Shown here: positions 11,306 to 22,337 of the stretch, piece by piece
Position numbering within the stretch: position 1 is the stretch's first letter
How the letters are laid out: each line of letters starts with the position of its first letter
Position numbers and translations under genes: made by a program
Assembly (NCBI GenBank): GCA_021234155.1
Contig: JAJEKV010000094.1
Coordinates: forward strand, 173,779-237,778
Source: Isoetes taiwanensis
Taxonomy: Eukaryota; Streptophyta; Lycopodiopsida; Isoetales; Isoetaceae
Length of the DNA stretch: 64,000 nt
Direction: 5' to 3'
The notes under the pieces: model-generated
Seen by the model: only the letters and a program-made list of their open reading frames with translations
Told to the model about the DNA's origin: nothing
Databases searched by the model: none

Positions 11306-12590
11306 GCTGACTTTTATTGTTAGATTATCTGGAATGCATATATAGCCTTAGTAAATAGCATAACTCCATAAATTGGATGAACATATGGCAATTTGGAGAG
11401 CATCCACGTCATAACCACATTCGATGTGCTGGAGGTCACTGACCAAGAATAAGTATTATCCCTCCCCGATATATTGCCCATTTTCTTTGGAGCCTCGCCT
11501 CTCGGACGTCGCCGAATTAACTGAACTAGGAAAAGTCCTCTAGTACCGAAAAGTGAGTGCGCTTGAGCTGATTCCCATGCTGTAGCACATGCAGCTTATT
11601 CCAGGATGCCAAAAATTGCACCAGATGGCATGGACGGTCGGGCATGTGAGCACCCACTCTTCACGTTGTAAAAGTTTCTAGGCTACAGATATGCATAGTA
11701 TCTGAGAAAAAAGCTACTTCTGGAACTCCTATGAGACATAGGTTCAAGTGGCAGTCTAGCATGACTGGCCTAAACTTGGGCTCTGTGTGCTATCTAACAC
11801 TCTTGTTATTGCTGGACCCTGTGTATGTTCTTGAGATCCTTCTTGCATTTAGACATTCGAATCCACAGATGGATGTTTCTAAGCTACTATCTCAGTCTAT
11901 ACCATGGCATCTGCTCGTAATGTGTGCGCAGATATGGCTAGCCGTATCTCAGCTATTACCTCAGTCCGTACCATGGCATCTGCTCATAGTGTAGGTGCAA
12001 ATATGTTTGGTGGCAAAGGAAAACTAGCAGGGCATATATATTCCTTTCTCAAGAGCCCTAAGATTTCTGGAATTTGTACCCAGCTGTCATGGACAATTGC
12101 ATAGAATTGCCTGTAACAGTGATCACAAACCAAATCAACTACAATTAACACATAATCTGGTAAAGTAGTGTCAAAGACCTTGGCCCACATATTGCTTACC
12201 ATAATGTCCGATAGTTATTCACATCTGAGGCATTTTTCACAGGCACCACCATGTTGCATTGCCATTTTGTAGGAAATCCTTGCAACATTGGCTTATTGAA
12301 CATGCAGGTAATAAACCCTACATATGAGTCCCAAGCCCATTTTACCAGTTCGGTCCCTTCACGCCCCACTGCTCAGGGTAGATGCCGATCTAATGTTCTA
12401 CCATTGCCTTGTTGTCATTATATTGACATGAGCTAGGCGTACAATCTAAAGATAAAACTAAACAACCTCCTGATGATATCGGAGAATATGGAGTTATAAG
12501 TTGAGCGTAATAAAGAAGGAGCCTGTCATTACACGTAATTTTACATAGTTGATCAGTCAAAAGTATTAATTTTCAAAAAGACATGAGAAA
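11306..12590 (-). mobile_element. LINE-D, right arm (part 2), 5' of the LINE-A insertion
   Basis: The first ~24 bases (GCTGACTTTTATTGTTAG...) continue the match to the reverse complement of window bases 1-25, so this is the other side of the LINE-D copy split by LINE-A. The stretch 12,190-12,590 matches 3,390-3,800 and the end of the 56,545-57,170 repeat, all RT N-terminal relics on the minus strand. The part between 11,340 and 11,880 has no recognisable motif. Confidence 0.55.
11888..12010 (+). repeat. Two-copy tandem repeat, period 69 bp
   Basis: ACCATGGCATCTGCTC recurs at 11,901 and 11,970 with matching flanks (CTCAGTC upstream, GCAGATATGG / GCAAATATG downstream). The diverged copies suggest an old slippage duplication. 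No gene role seen. Confidence 0.7.
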
Positions 12591-12680
12591 CAAGGTGCTA
12601 CGCACGGAGGGTTGCCCTCCATGTCCCGAGGGTGAAGTGGCTTAAATCATACTTCAAAGTCATGTTTTCACAATCAATCA
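12591..12680 (+). repeat. Palindromic dispersed repeat R2, copy 1
   Basis: AACAAGGTGCT..GCACGGAGGGTTGCCCTCC is shared with 24,594-24,680 over about 80 bp. The core can fold into a hairpin (CGGAGGG, loop TTG, CCCTCCG in the second copy; one mismatch here). It lies immediately beside PPR gene fragments. Confidence 0.7.
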
Positions 12681-12689
12681 AAATTGCTA

Positions 12690-13620
12690 CTTCAGACAAC
12701 ACAATACTTGATACCATGACTTTATGAAGATTGGCCTACAGAAATCTCTACTCCATGTCATCACAACAACCCCAAAATTTGCTCTATGTGTTGTTTTTTT
12801 TAAAGCAAGAAGCCTTCGTCATTTTGAGCATATCTAGCAATTATTGCATTCCAAGTCATAAGGTTTCTATTTGGCAATGTTTGAAAAGCTTTGTATGCCA
12901 CGTCCAGGTTCTTACATTTGACATACATGTCAACAGCTGTACTCCCCACAGCATTATCATATTATAGCCCAATCTCAATGATACCTTCATGAAAGCAGTA
13001 GCACTTCTCTATGCTACCAATGCTCCCGCATGCTTTCAGGACACTTAGGTGTGTTACTTTGTCAGGCTTTATACCATCATATTGCATCTTTTTGACGCAC
13101 TCTAAGCAAAATGGTCTTGTTCATGTTGAACATAGCCTGCAATCATTGCGTTACATGACACAACATTACGATTTTTCAATCTGCAAAAGACTCCATATGC
13201 CTCCTGCAAGTGCCCACAATTAGTATATACATGTCAACAAGTGTACTTCCAGTTGCTAAGTCGGACTGGTGCCTACACTAACCTGTTCATAAATGCACTT
13301 GCCTGTGTTACATGCTTTCAAGGTCATAATGAATGTAACATTATTGGGCTCTTTCCTTCTTTATGCATCCCCTCAAGACATTCCAGTGCCAATTTATCCT
13401 CAGCATTTTCAACATATCCTGATACCATTATTCCCCAAGACACTACATCCTTTTTATTTTGCAAATTATTAAAGACCCCGATTGCCTTCTTTAAGCTACC
13501 CCATTCAGCATATAAATCAATAAGTGTATTTTCCATATTGACCTCAGGGGTATAGGAAATGTCATCTCCATTCAGACTGCTCATGGATCCATTAAGATGC
13601 ATATCTAAAACAACTTAGTG
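12690..13620 (-). pseudogene. PPR (pentatricopeptide repeat) protein gene fragments
   Basis: PPR proteins bind organellar RNA and act in editing, splicing or cleavage. On the minus strand, 13,602-13,324 contains NTLIDLYAEWGSLKKAIGVF, then DVVSWGIMVSGY. Around 13,250-13,110 it reads LVDMYINCGHLQEAYGVF, then NVVSCNAMIAGY. These are successive PLS-type motifs of about 35 residues (LVDMY.KCG..A..VF, then NVVSWNAMI.GY). Downstream similarity fades with several stops. Start, C-terminus and any DYW/E domain are missing. A 300-base segment in multiple frames makes a functional gene unlikely, although introns cannot be excluded. Confidence 0.8.
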
Positions 13621-15260
13621 CAAGGTGGCCTTGATCATGCCAAGAAAATCCTGCAATTATCAATTATTGCATTCCATGATGTGTAAAACAACTTAGTGCA
13701 AGGTGGTCTTGATCTTGTATTTTTAAGTTTTAAAAATTGAGATATTGAACTAGGAAATATTGTTAAATTGTGTTTTGTGTTTACGAACTTTTATAAGCAC
13801 CACAGTTAACATATGCGTTGGCAATTTGCCAGCCACTTTGTTTAGGCCATTTTGTTCCACAATATAGAACACAGAATATGTTAAAAGCACCAAAACCTCA
13901 CTTTCCATAGTATGGAACTATCATGTGCTTTATACATTGGCAATAAAATGCAATCAAATAATTTTTTTACCAATGTTGATTACAAAAACCAAAGTTCATA
14001 ATTAAGTTAAACTAGCTCGAGATATAACTAGCATACAGGTGTCTCTTTAACAATATTAAAGATAACTATAATTCTCAAACGTGATTTCCAACACTTTGTA
14101 ATTTTTCAGCTTATAAAAGAATTGACATAGGTCATTCAGACCATCATCTTAGACAATATGTGAAGAAAAGAACCAGACCTAACAAGAAAGCAAAGGACAT
14201 ATTATTGACCATCATCTTAGACAATATGTGAAGAAAAGAACCAGACCTAACAAGAAAGCAAAAGACATATTATAGAATGCCAAAGGCACTATCTACAATC
14301 TTAATGGACGTTGTAGCATATCTTGCACATGCATGTAGCATAAATAATCCTCATTAGAAATTATTGGCCATAACAAGAAACTTTGCATAAGGAATATAAT
14401 TCTGCTGCATCAACACGCATCAACCCATCCCCCAGTATAATTTCTGGCACGCATCAACCTAAGCATCAACATGGGTCTATAATCTCCCTTTACACAACAT
14501 AATGCACTTCAATCAATTTCCTTTGGACAATAGCATATCAATTTGTCCAAAGGCATATCAATCGATTGCCATTGGATACCGTGTTGTCTTCTTTGTAGTC
14601 GTACCACCCACCCATCCCCCTCAGATAATTCTGCTGCATGAACACGCATCACACAGGTTTATAATCTCCATCCACACAGATACCTGTGTTGTCTTAGTGT
14701 AGCAGTGCATGTTGGAAACTATGGCTGGTCTAAAAAATAATCTGCACGCAAAACAAACTTTTGCACCTCCCTCCCATCATAGAGCAAAAGCGAGGGTAAT
14801 GCATTAAAACAAATGGCAGCAGCTACTTTGCCTAATTGTTACGCACTTGCAACTTATCTAACTATATAAGTAGTTGCTGTTGGTTTTATCCTTACAGAGT
14901 TTATAAATAAAGGAACTTACCAAGCTTCGCGATCTTATGGCATATTCTTAGCATACGAAGAACCGAAAGCATACACGGTTTCTTTTGCTTTTTCCAAGAG
15001 GGGTGGATGTTCTTTGCGATTGGATAATTGCATAGGTGAATTAGAAGAAACTAAACATGAATGTATTGCCCACCAAGATAAAAAAGGACTTGAGACTTTA
15101 GGACGGTCCAAAGAAAGGAGCTTGAAAGAAAATATTTAACAAGTTTAACGATCTTTATCTGATGAGCACATCAATGAGTTGTGAACTAAAAATGAGATTC
15201 AATAACTAGCATTAGGGATAATATTGAGGGCAGAAAATATGTTGTGTGTTTATACGATTC
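13621..15260. other. AT-rich intergenic stretch with short duplications
   Basis: No coding signal recognised. It contains a perfect-looking tandem duplication (listed separately) and a looser duplication of a CTGCTGCATCAACACGCATCA block at about 14,400 and 14,630. Confidence 0.5.
14139..14274 (+). repeat. 68-bp tandem duplication
   Basis: GACCATCATCTTAGACAATATG... at 14,139-14,206 is repeated at 14,207-14,274 with a single visible difference (CAAAGGACAT versus CAAAAGACAT). The near identity implies a recent event. Confidence 0.85.
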
Positions 15261-15266
15261 CTTGTC

Positions 15267-15536
15267 CTAGCCTTCCGAGCTTAAAGAATTTAATAAATGG
15301 GACTTATATAAAGACAAGTCTTTGCTAACAAGTAGAAGATGCTTCGATTCTCCATCACCAAATCCTTGGTACAAGCTCGGGGCACAAAACAAATTAAGAT
15401 TCATATCCCGAATTTGCAAGAATGAGCACAAGCTGAACATATTTGATTTTAAACACTTAATTCCTTCCTCCACGGTTTTGAGTTCTAGAGGATTTGACGA
15501 AACGGACTTTATACAAGGTTCTAACAAGTTCAGCAT
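15267..15536 (-). other. Unassigned 89-codon open frame
   Basis: Open on both strands; the minus frame looks more protein-like (Leu/Ser-rich, ending LLNSLSSEG). I recognise no domain, and no splice partners could be fixed. It may be an exon of an unknown gene or chance. Confidence 0.2.
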
Positions 15537-15924
15537 TTGGTAGACAAGTTAGCACATGAGTTAGTTTGGCTAATGCACCGCCATGGTAGAGAATTGGAAG
15601 ATTAGTGAAGCACATCAATCAAACAAAACATAAGCATAAAACCTAACCTCCAGAGAGCCTTCAGCGCTCCTTTCCAATGGCGATGAGTCGAAGCAGATAA
15701 TTAGGGTTTCGATGCAATTTGGGGCAACCCGAAAGCGGGCCACCCGAAGAAGCGAACACCGTGTTCCCCTTCTTCCAACACCAGTTCCAATTCCCCCTTC
15801 TTCCAACACCAGTTCCCACACCAGCTTATGGACCTCGCTCTAATGCTTGGCGGTGCCGGTTAACCAGTTCCCACACCAACCGCACAGCAACAACGGTGAC
15901 CGAGAGTTTACAGGTAAGAGTAGG

Positions 15925-16030
15925 TTTGGAGCAGTCACAGCATATCCTAGGTATATTCTAGCATATACCTAGGATATGCCAAAAGCCCACATAAACAAGG
16001 GTTTGCCCCCCTAGGGGCAACCCAAAAATT
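15925..16030 (+). repeat. Palindromic dispersed repeat R1, copy 1
   Basis: CAGCATAT..GGTATAT..GCATATAC, then CCCACATAAACAAGGG, ending in the palindrome GTTTGCCCCCCTAGGGGCAAC and CCCAAAAA. Copies occur at 29,331-29,476 and 32,807-32,951, and a partial one near 30,260-30,280. It ends 6 bases before the repeated upstream region of the Dof gene. Confidence 0.8.
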
Positions 16031-16036
16031 CAGAAG

Positions 16037-16408
16037 GCATGATAACCGTTCGTGGGATAATGCCATACAAAACAAAACAAATGCCCACTATACATATTTA
16101 TGTATTATGTACGAGGCGTTAAAAATGGGTAGGACTGAAAAACTATCGTTAAAAATAGGTTGGACTTAGGAAAAATATCAAATTTCTGTGGGATGTTCTG
16201 ACCTGGTCTGAAAATGCGCAATGCTTGGGATTTCTCGAAAATATCAAGGATCAGTCAAAATATCAAGGATTTCTCTAGGAAAAATATCAAGGATTTCTCT
16301 GGGATGTTCTGACCTGGTCGGAAAATGCGCAATACTTGGGATGCAAAGGCAAGTCAATCGCGTCTATAAAACTCGTAATTCTTTCCACATTTTTCCAAGA
16401 GAGGAGAG
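16037..16408 (+). promoter_or_regulatory. Upstream region and likely core promoter of the Dof gene
   Basis: A TATA box (CTATAAAA, TATAAA at 16,365-16,370) lies about 40 bases before the start codon, so the 5' leader would be very short. The region contains three imperfect copies of an AATATCAAGGATTTCT block and two of ATGTTCTGACCTGGTC...AAAATGCGCAATRCTTGGGA. A shorter version without a gene lies at 3,812-4,096. Promoter function is inferred from position and the TATA box. Confidence 0.5.
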
Positions 16409-17623
16409 ATGACGATGGCGGCGAAGTGCAGCGACCAAGACTTTATTCTGACTAGGGACGAACTCAAGTATCTATTGGGCTTTGACGAGACGGAAGCTCT
16501 AGCTCTTGTGATTGCTCAACAAGATGAAGATGGAGAGCATGCATTTGTTGACGTACTTGATGAAGATGTAGACTTGATAATTGATGGAGACTTGCCTGTG
16601 TTGAAAAGAGGTAAAGAACTTGACGTGGTCAATGCATCTTTAGGTCCTACTTTAGGAGTTCTTGATGGTAACATTGAGGAAGACTTGCCCAAGCTTTGTC
16701 TAGAAATGCCACAAACAGAGTTGGAGGGCTCATCACAGAAGAACCAACTTGAATATGTGTTTGATGTGTCTATGTTCACAAGTGAAGGCCTTCTTGCTCA
16801 TGGACAAGCAAGAATGGAGGAAACAGTAGCATGTTGCTTGGGTGAATTTGGTGGCTTGTTGTTGGCAGAAGAAAAAGCGCCATCACTGGATGGCTTATTG
16901 GACGAAGACCTTCTTGTTCATGGACAAGCGAGAATGGAGGAAACAGAAGCATGTCGCTTGGATGAATTTGGTGGCTTGTTGGCAGAAAAGAAAGCGCCAT
17001 CTAGTGATGGCTTGTTGGTAGACTTGGAAGCACAAACTCTAGATGATGATCCTGACTTCGTCAAGTTCTGTTTGTCAATACAAGAAAATAAAGATGACTG
17101 GGTCAATGCATCTGCCAACTTGATTGAACTTGGAAATGAATGGCAGCCATGGGAGCAACAAGCAATACAAGAAATGGCAACAACAAGCAACAACAAGCAT
17201 GGCAACCACATGGATGTTCTCTCTGTTAGTGCCTCTACATGGATGTTCTCTCCTGTTAGTGCCTCTACATGGGAGCAACAAGCACCACAAGAAATGGCAG
17301 CTCCAAGCATGAAAAAGAGAAAGGCTAAGCAACAAGCACCAGGAGAAATGGCAGCTCCAAGCATGAAAAAGAGAAAGGCAGAGCAACAAGCACCACAAGA
17401 AATGGCAGCTCCAAGGATAGATAGGGCGATGATGCCCCATCGAGATTGCCCGCGGTGTTTCAGTAGTAACACCCGCTTCGACTACATCAATAATGGGAAG
17501 CCAAATCAACCGAGGTATAAGTGTAGGAGCTGCGACAGAAATTGGACAGTTGGGGGCAAACTTAGAGCGGCAGGAGGTCGGAAATGCAAGGGCAAATCTG
17601 CCAATCATAACTTTAACATATGA
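16409..17623 (+). CDS. Dof-type zinc-finger protein with C-terminal finger
   Basis: Single-exon frame of 404 codons, uninterrupted. Dof proteins are plant-specific transcription factors that bind AAAG sites in the nucleus. Residues 347-375 hold CPRC, 21 residues, then CRSC: exactly the C-x2-C-x21-C-x2-C Dof finger, followed by NWTVGGKLR as in YWTxGGxLR. It departs from the consensus in FDYINN (usually FCYYNN) and DRNW (RRYW). In most Dof proteins the finger is near the N-terminus; here it is the last 60 residues. The first 250 residues are acidic and include an internal duplication ([12 protein letters not shown].L.EFGGLL, about residues 134-157 and 171-193). Residues ~290-340 hold three QQAP.EMAAP units, two followed by basic SMKKRKA, a plausible nuclear signal. 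ATG 16,409 is the first in frame after the TATA box; a second ATG is two codons later. Confidence 0.8.
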   Translation: MTMAAKCSDQDFILTRDELKYLLGFDETEALALVIAQQDEDGEHAFVDVLDEDVDLIIDGDLPVLKRGKELDVVNASLGPTLGVLDGNIEEDLPKLCLEMPQTELEGSSQKNQLEYVFDVSMFTSEGLLAHGQARMEETVACCLGEFGGLLLAEEKAPSLDGLLDEDLLVHGQARMEETEACRLDEFGGLLAEKKAPSSDGLLVDLEAQTLDDDPDFVKFCLSIQENKDDWVNASANLIELGNEWQPWEQQAIQEMATTSNNKHGNHMDVLSVSASTWMFSPVSASTWEQQAPQEMAAPSMKKRKAKQQAPGEMAAPSMKKRKAEQQAPQEMAAPRIDRAMMPHRDCPRCFSSNTRFDYINNGKPNQPRYKCRSCDRNWTVGGKLRAAGGRKCKGKSANHNFNI

Positions 17624-18323
17624 AGACATTCAGCCACTTGGATATACTTATTGAAATTTTACTGCGATTTGTATAAAAGTCAATGACATTGTAAAGCTGC
17701 CACTTGAATTGAAAATATAAGGATGTATTCTTTTCTGAAAATTCATGTTGAAAATGATAGTAAACTAGTCTGATTATGCGCATTGAAACCTAGTATGTTT
17801 CTAGCCTTAATTCCAGCATTATATTTGGACAGTGCATTCTTATACGGAACATCAAATGCAAGTGGCATATATAGTGCTAAGATTGGCAGGACTAAGGGGT
17901 TTGCATACCCATGTGCATATGTTGCAGGCTGTGTTACGAAATGAAGATCAGCACCTTTGTTTTGGAGGCTTGCTGCAGCATATGATAAGGATGCAATAAA
18001 AAAGTTACTCTCTGGAGTTTGTTTGCACGCTAGCTATAAGGCTGGAATTCTTAATGTAATGTTGCATAGACATGACATTTGGTCTGACCTATTTGATCAT
18101 TGTATTAGTATAATGTTGGGATGCGCTGATCTGTTGGTCAATGTTGGCATTATGCTTTATTAGTTCCTTGAGTTCTGTAAGCAATAGCGCAGTGCTATAT
18201 TTATCATTTTAATACTTCTTGGTAGTTCCCCTGTTATAATCAAGTGTCTCTATAAAGCATTATCATGAAATAGGGTTACCTTATGCTATAAATAAGTTAA
18301 ATAGTGTATTATGCAGTGCACAG
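17624..18323. other. Downstream flank of the Dof gene; possible weak exon
   Basis: Around 17,935-18,020, after a TGCAG acceptor, the frame RLAAAYDKDAIKKLLSGV looks exon-like and may belong to the gene with exons at 18,324 and 18,509. Joining it needs a frame adjustment. Otherwise nothing is recognised. Confidence 0.3.
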
Positions 18324-18577
18324 ATTGAGCGATTACAGAAAGCAAAGCAAAAGACTGATGCACGCCTTGGATCAAAGCTGGAGCTCATAGATAGCTACGC
18401 CAAGGTAGATGTGAATGCATTTAAATGATCTCTTACTATGAAATTGTATTTCTTTAAAGTCTACATCTTAAATTCTACATTAATTTTATGTGCATATGTC
18501 TATCTTAGGTTATGTCCATGATTGAGATTGAGGTTGAAATGAACAGCGACATTTTATCAAGAGCCATCAGAGACGGG
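18324..18577 (+). CDS. Two exons of an unrecognised protein (coiled-coil-like)
   Basis: Exon 18,324-18,404 (27 codons, IERLQKAKQKTDARLGSKLE...) lies between CAG and GTAGAT. Exon 18,509-18,577 (23 codons, VMSMIEIEVEMNSDILSRAI...) lies between TTAG and GTATGC. Both are phase 0 and open. The sequence is charged and helical, like a short coiled coil. I do not recognise the family. No further exons could be placed with confidence: upstream 17,935-18,020 is a candidate, and downstream the sequence enters a duplicated non-coding block. It could be a gene remnant. Confidence 0.4.
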
Positions 18578-18663
18578 GTATGCTTTTATCTTTTTCTTAC
18601 TATGCTAGCAAATGGTAGTAATTTGGCCAAGCTATTGAAAGTAAGAAAAGCATGTGCGGCTTT

Positions 18664-19155
18664 GTAAGATCTGTGCTCTTGAAGATTGTCTTTCAAGGTT
18701 GTAAGATCTGTGCTACCAGGTCTGATAATCCTGTCAATGTCATACAACAAAAATTCCAGTGCCTGAAGAGGCAGCCAGTCATTAAGAATACGCATAGAAT
18801 GCAGAAGATCAAGAGTATTGTCAAAAAATGGCAATCTTGGAGACACTGATATGCATTGGAAAAAAGCCCCTCAATCCAAGGTACTCATTAGAATCACCAT
18901 TCAAATTCAATGTAGTAATCACAATAGTACTTAAGTGGGATAATTTTGCTCCTCAGAATACGCCTGCAGAGTGTGCCCCTAGATGGTTATTTGCAGATGT
19001 TTCTAGCTAGTTGTACTCATGTGGCCAGCTCGGCATAGGTTAAGAATATAATCAGACATATGCCACACATGTACAAGCTCCCTGGTCCTTTAATGTATGC
19101 AGTAGTTATTTGTACATTTTCATGGACGATGAGTTCCACGAATTGTTGGAACAGT
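18664..19155 (+). repeat. Local duplication, copy 1 (with ~210-bp insertion)
   Basis: GTAAGATCTGTGCTCTT..., AAGTGGGATAATTTTGC and TGTACTCATGTGGCCAGCTC recur in order at 19,987-20,272. Relative to copy 2, this copy has about 210 extra bases between about 18,715 and 18,925. Confidence 0.8.
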
Positions 19156-19986
19156 AAATCAGCGATTCTTTAAGTCATAAGAGAATTTTTCAAGTTGACC
19201 AGGACACCATGATTCACACACATTATTTGCAGATCTTCTTTGAGTAAGCAATTTGGTTTTTTACCATATGATGCTGAGTACACAGTTTGCAATTCAATGT
19301 TATAAAAAAGGACAGAGTGCAAATGGGTTTTCAAATGCATGTGGAACCCTCAACAAGCTCAGAGTTTGATTGGTTAAGAAGGGCATGCATACAAGCAGCA
19401 GGGAATCCATTCTGAAGTATGCATACAAGCAGCAGGTAATTTATTCTGAAGGATCCAGGTGCATTGAATTTAATTCCAGCTCTACTTGCTTCCATTGGCA
19501 TTGCTTCTTCTTTCCTTTTCCTCTTCGTCTTCTGTGCATACATTGGTAAATATCAAATAAGTTGCATCTTACTTCAAGCGTAAGAGCTGCACCTTTGATT
19601 TTAATGTTAGACACAGATACCATACTATAGGAAATTATCACTCTATAGAAAAATTAGCTCATGAAGACAACATTGAGACATGGCTTCAGGTTGGGCAGCA
19701 ACAAACACAGGCTTTTTGTAAAACAAAAATTGCTCGTGCACATTGACAGAATTGAGTTGAGGTTTTGAGAATTTCAGAAGGCATACAAAGAAGGTGGTCT
19801 ACGAAATTTGGTGGTACTGTCTAGAAAAGATCTTGTTCGATCAGTGGAGTTTGCTGATGCCATAGATTATGATCTTGTGACTCCTAACAAAGTTTAATCT
19901 GCCTGCTCTTGTTCATGCCAAAAGTATCAGATTGATTGTTGCTTTCAGTTGCAACCTAACATTTTAAAACACTCAGATGCTTATTG
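19156..19986. other. Intergenic, no gene recognised
   Basis: A short direct repeat (GCATACAAGCAGCAGG at about 19,387 and 19,421) is the only structure seen. Confidence 0.5.
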
Positions 19987-20272
19987 TAAGATCTGTGCTC
20001 TTTAAGATTGTGTTTCAAGATTGTAAGATATGTGCTACTTAAAGTGGGATAATTTTGCCCCTCAGAATACATCTGCAGAGTGTGCACCTACATGGTTATT
20101 TGCAGATGCTCCTAGCTAGTTGTACTCATGTGGCCAGCTCGGCATAGGGTAAGAATTTAAATAATCAGACATATGCCACACATTTACAAGTTCTCTGGTC
20201 CTATAATGCATGCAGTAGTTACTCGTACATTTTCATGGACGATGAGTTCCACAGATTGTTGGAAGAATAAAT
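19987..20272 (+). repeat. Local duplication, copy 2, reaching into the FKBP exon
   Basis: Counterpart of 18,664-19,155, about 1.1-1.3 kb away. It runs up to the acceptor of the first visible FKBP19-like exon (ACAG at 20,251-20,254). Copy 1 has ACGA at that place, so only this copy keeps a usable acceptor. Confidence 0.75.
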
Positions 20273-22337
20273 CATGGACCATGCATTCCAAACACAAAAT
20301 CTACTAGACAAGGATTTGCCGCTGTAACAGAGGTCACTGCTTCTTGCAATAGCAGAATTCCAAGAAGGTCAGTATTGTCAGTGGCAATTGGCGGATCTTT
20401 GTTGCAGATTTTAGCAGTCTCTCAAGCTGAAGCTGTTAATTCTGGAACCGTGCCTGAATTTTATAATCTGGAGGGAGGTGTGAAGGCACTGGATATTCGA
20501 GAAGGGAAAGGGAGAAACCCACATATTGGGGACAAGGTATGGCGCTTACTTTCCGACTTTCAATATCATGATTAGGGCTAATTGCATATAGGAAAAGATC
20601 ATTCATTTCTATCCCTTCATCTGTGCTACAGCATGGTAGAATTAAGTGATGCATCCCTACAAGAAAAGGAAGTCATGACTAGAATATGCATTTATTCTGC
20701 TTTGCACTTGGAATTGTTGCCTGTACATGAGAGGTGAATTGGTAGCAAGTGTCTAGTAGTCAGGTAAATCAAAGCAGCAGTCCATAGGCAAAGTTCTATC
20801 AGAAAAGGGATTCAGATATCCAGCCCCATTTTCTTTCAAATATGTAGACTTTACTAAGAACTACTAAATCATTTTTTGCATGAACTTCATGCGGATGGAA
20901 ATTGTACACTAGAGTATCTATCTATATATCTATCTAACTATCTATCTAGTAGTTGGACGGGACAGTATGAGGTCTAAAATTAAGCAGGAAAATTATAAAA
21001 TCACTGCCATAGCTGTTCTTGAACATGAGCTTTATGCTTTATGAAATCCTTATATTTAAACTGTAATCTTCTATCTAGCGTGAAAGTCAAACAATTCTAG
21101 ATAACCAATGCAAAATCTATTCTAACAGGATGTGCGTTGAGACATACCTGAAAACATTTGCTGTGAATGCAATGCAGTAAATGATATGTGTATTCACATG
21201 GTCCAAACTTCAGGATGCAGTAACAGACATGTATAAAAATTTAGTTGAAAAGTTCAACGATTAGCATGAATACAAGGATCTTAATCAGTGGCACTCTGAT
21301 TTTCAAATTCTTATTGCCATATGCTTGGCATCCACCATGAATATTTCACATAACATTAACTATGTAAAATTACTGAATGGACGTATTCATGCGTTTTTCT
21401 TACCCTCTCAAGATGCCATTGAGCATATGCCATGGCATTTCTACTTCATTCAAATTGAATTGTAAATTCTAACCGGACATTTTAGGGGCATTGACAAATG
21501 GTTCACAAGTTTGTCTCATAAGATTGACAGGGGAAGATATTTTGTCAGGGTCTGATGTTGCAAAGTTATTCTATTACATGTACCTAAACACTTGCTCCAT
21601 AAACATTGATTTTTTACTTGCCATATTTGTATATAAATTTAGTATTTCCTACTCGAGCTTTGAGATGTTTGCAGGTTTTCATCCATTACTATGGAAGAAT
21701 TGCTGCAAAACAAGGGTGGCGGTTTGATTCGACTTATGAACATAAGGATAATAGTGGCGATCCACAACCGTTTCCAGTTCTGTAAGTGTGTCCTTCTAGT
21801 GTTCCTATTATTATATTGGCTGGAAACTCAGGTCTGAGCACAGCCGTGCAGACAATGGACCTGGAGGGGTGCGCCGCGTAATTATTCCACCAGCACAAGG
21901 TTACCAAAGTACTTCTCAGGAGCCTTTACCCCCTAATGTATGTACGCAACCTACCTGCTCTATCTCCAGTTTCAGTTAAGATTTGAGTTTTATGGTAGCT
22001 AACAACTTGAATGCCAAGTGTAATAGTTTCAGATTTGTTTCTCCACAACATGGACTGACTTGTTAGAGTTTTAGTTTGTTTTTCTTTTCTCGTTTAGTGA
22101 ACCCACCTCGTTTTTTTTGCAAACAACTTGTGAAAAGAGGCGTACGATGTATTGATTGAAATTTTTTTATTCCAAATAGGAAATTTGCAGGTGATTAATT
22201 GTGAACATGTGTAGATATTTGACAGGCAAAGGTTATTCACCACAATTTTCAATCCTACTCGAATTGCAAATGGGGAGGGCTCAACTCTAGGGACACTTGT
22301 TTTTTACATTGAGCTTTTGCAAATATCTCCATCTTAA
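20255..22337 (+). CDS. FKBP19: FKBP19-like thylakoid-lumen peptidyl-prolyl isomerase, partly corrupted
   Basis: Lumenal FKBPs are immunophilin-fold proteins linked to thylakoid complex assembly; many lack strong isomerase activity. Exons: 20,255-20,536 (to ..RNPHIGDK), 21,675-21,781 (VFIHYYGRIAAKQGWRFDST..), 21,832-21,937 (..RRVIIPPAQGYQ..PLPPN) and 22,215-22,337 (IFDRQRLFTTIFNPTRIANG.., stop TAA). All junctions have GT/AG. The first exon carries IPRRSVLSVAIGGSLLQILA then SQAEA, a twin-arginine lumenal targeting signal with a cleavage site. The order and wording match plant FKBP19, recalled from the family. The exon with the start codon and chloroplast transit peptide is not found upstream. 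Exon 3 stays open in the spliced frame but reads SEHSRADNGPGG, where another frame reads GLSTAVQTMD, the expected helix; the preceding 'GSxKVIP' segment is absent. Either this is a damaged gene or there are small sequence errors. Confidence 0.8.
20914..20949 (+). repeat. (TATC)n microsatellite in FKBP19-like intron 1
   Basis: Imperfect TATC/TATCTAAC units. Simple slippage repeat. Confidence 0.9.

Noticed and set aside
14139-14274. CRISPR-like repeat array
   Set aside because: Only two adjacent 68-bp copies without spacers; a tandem duplication.
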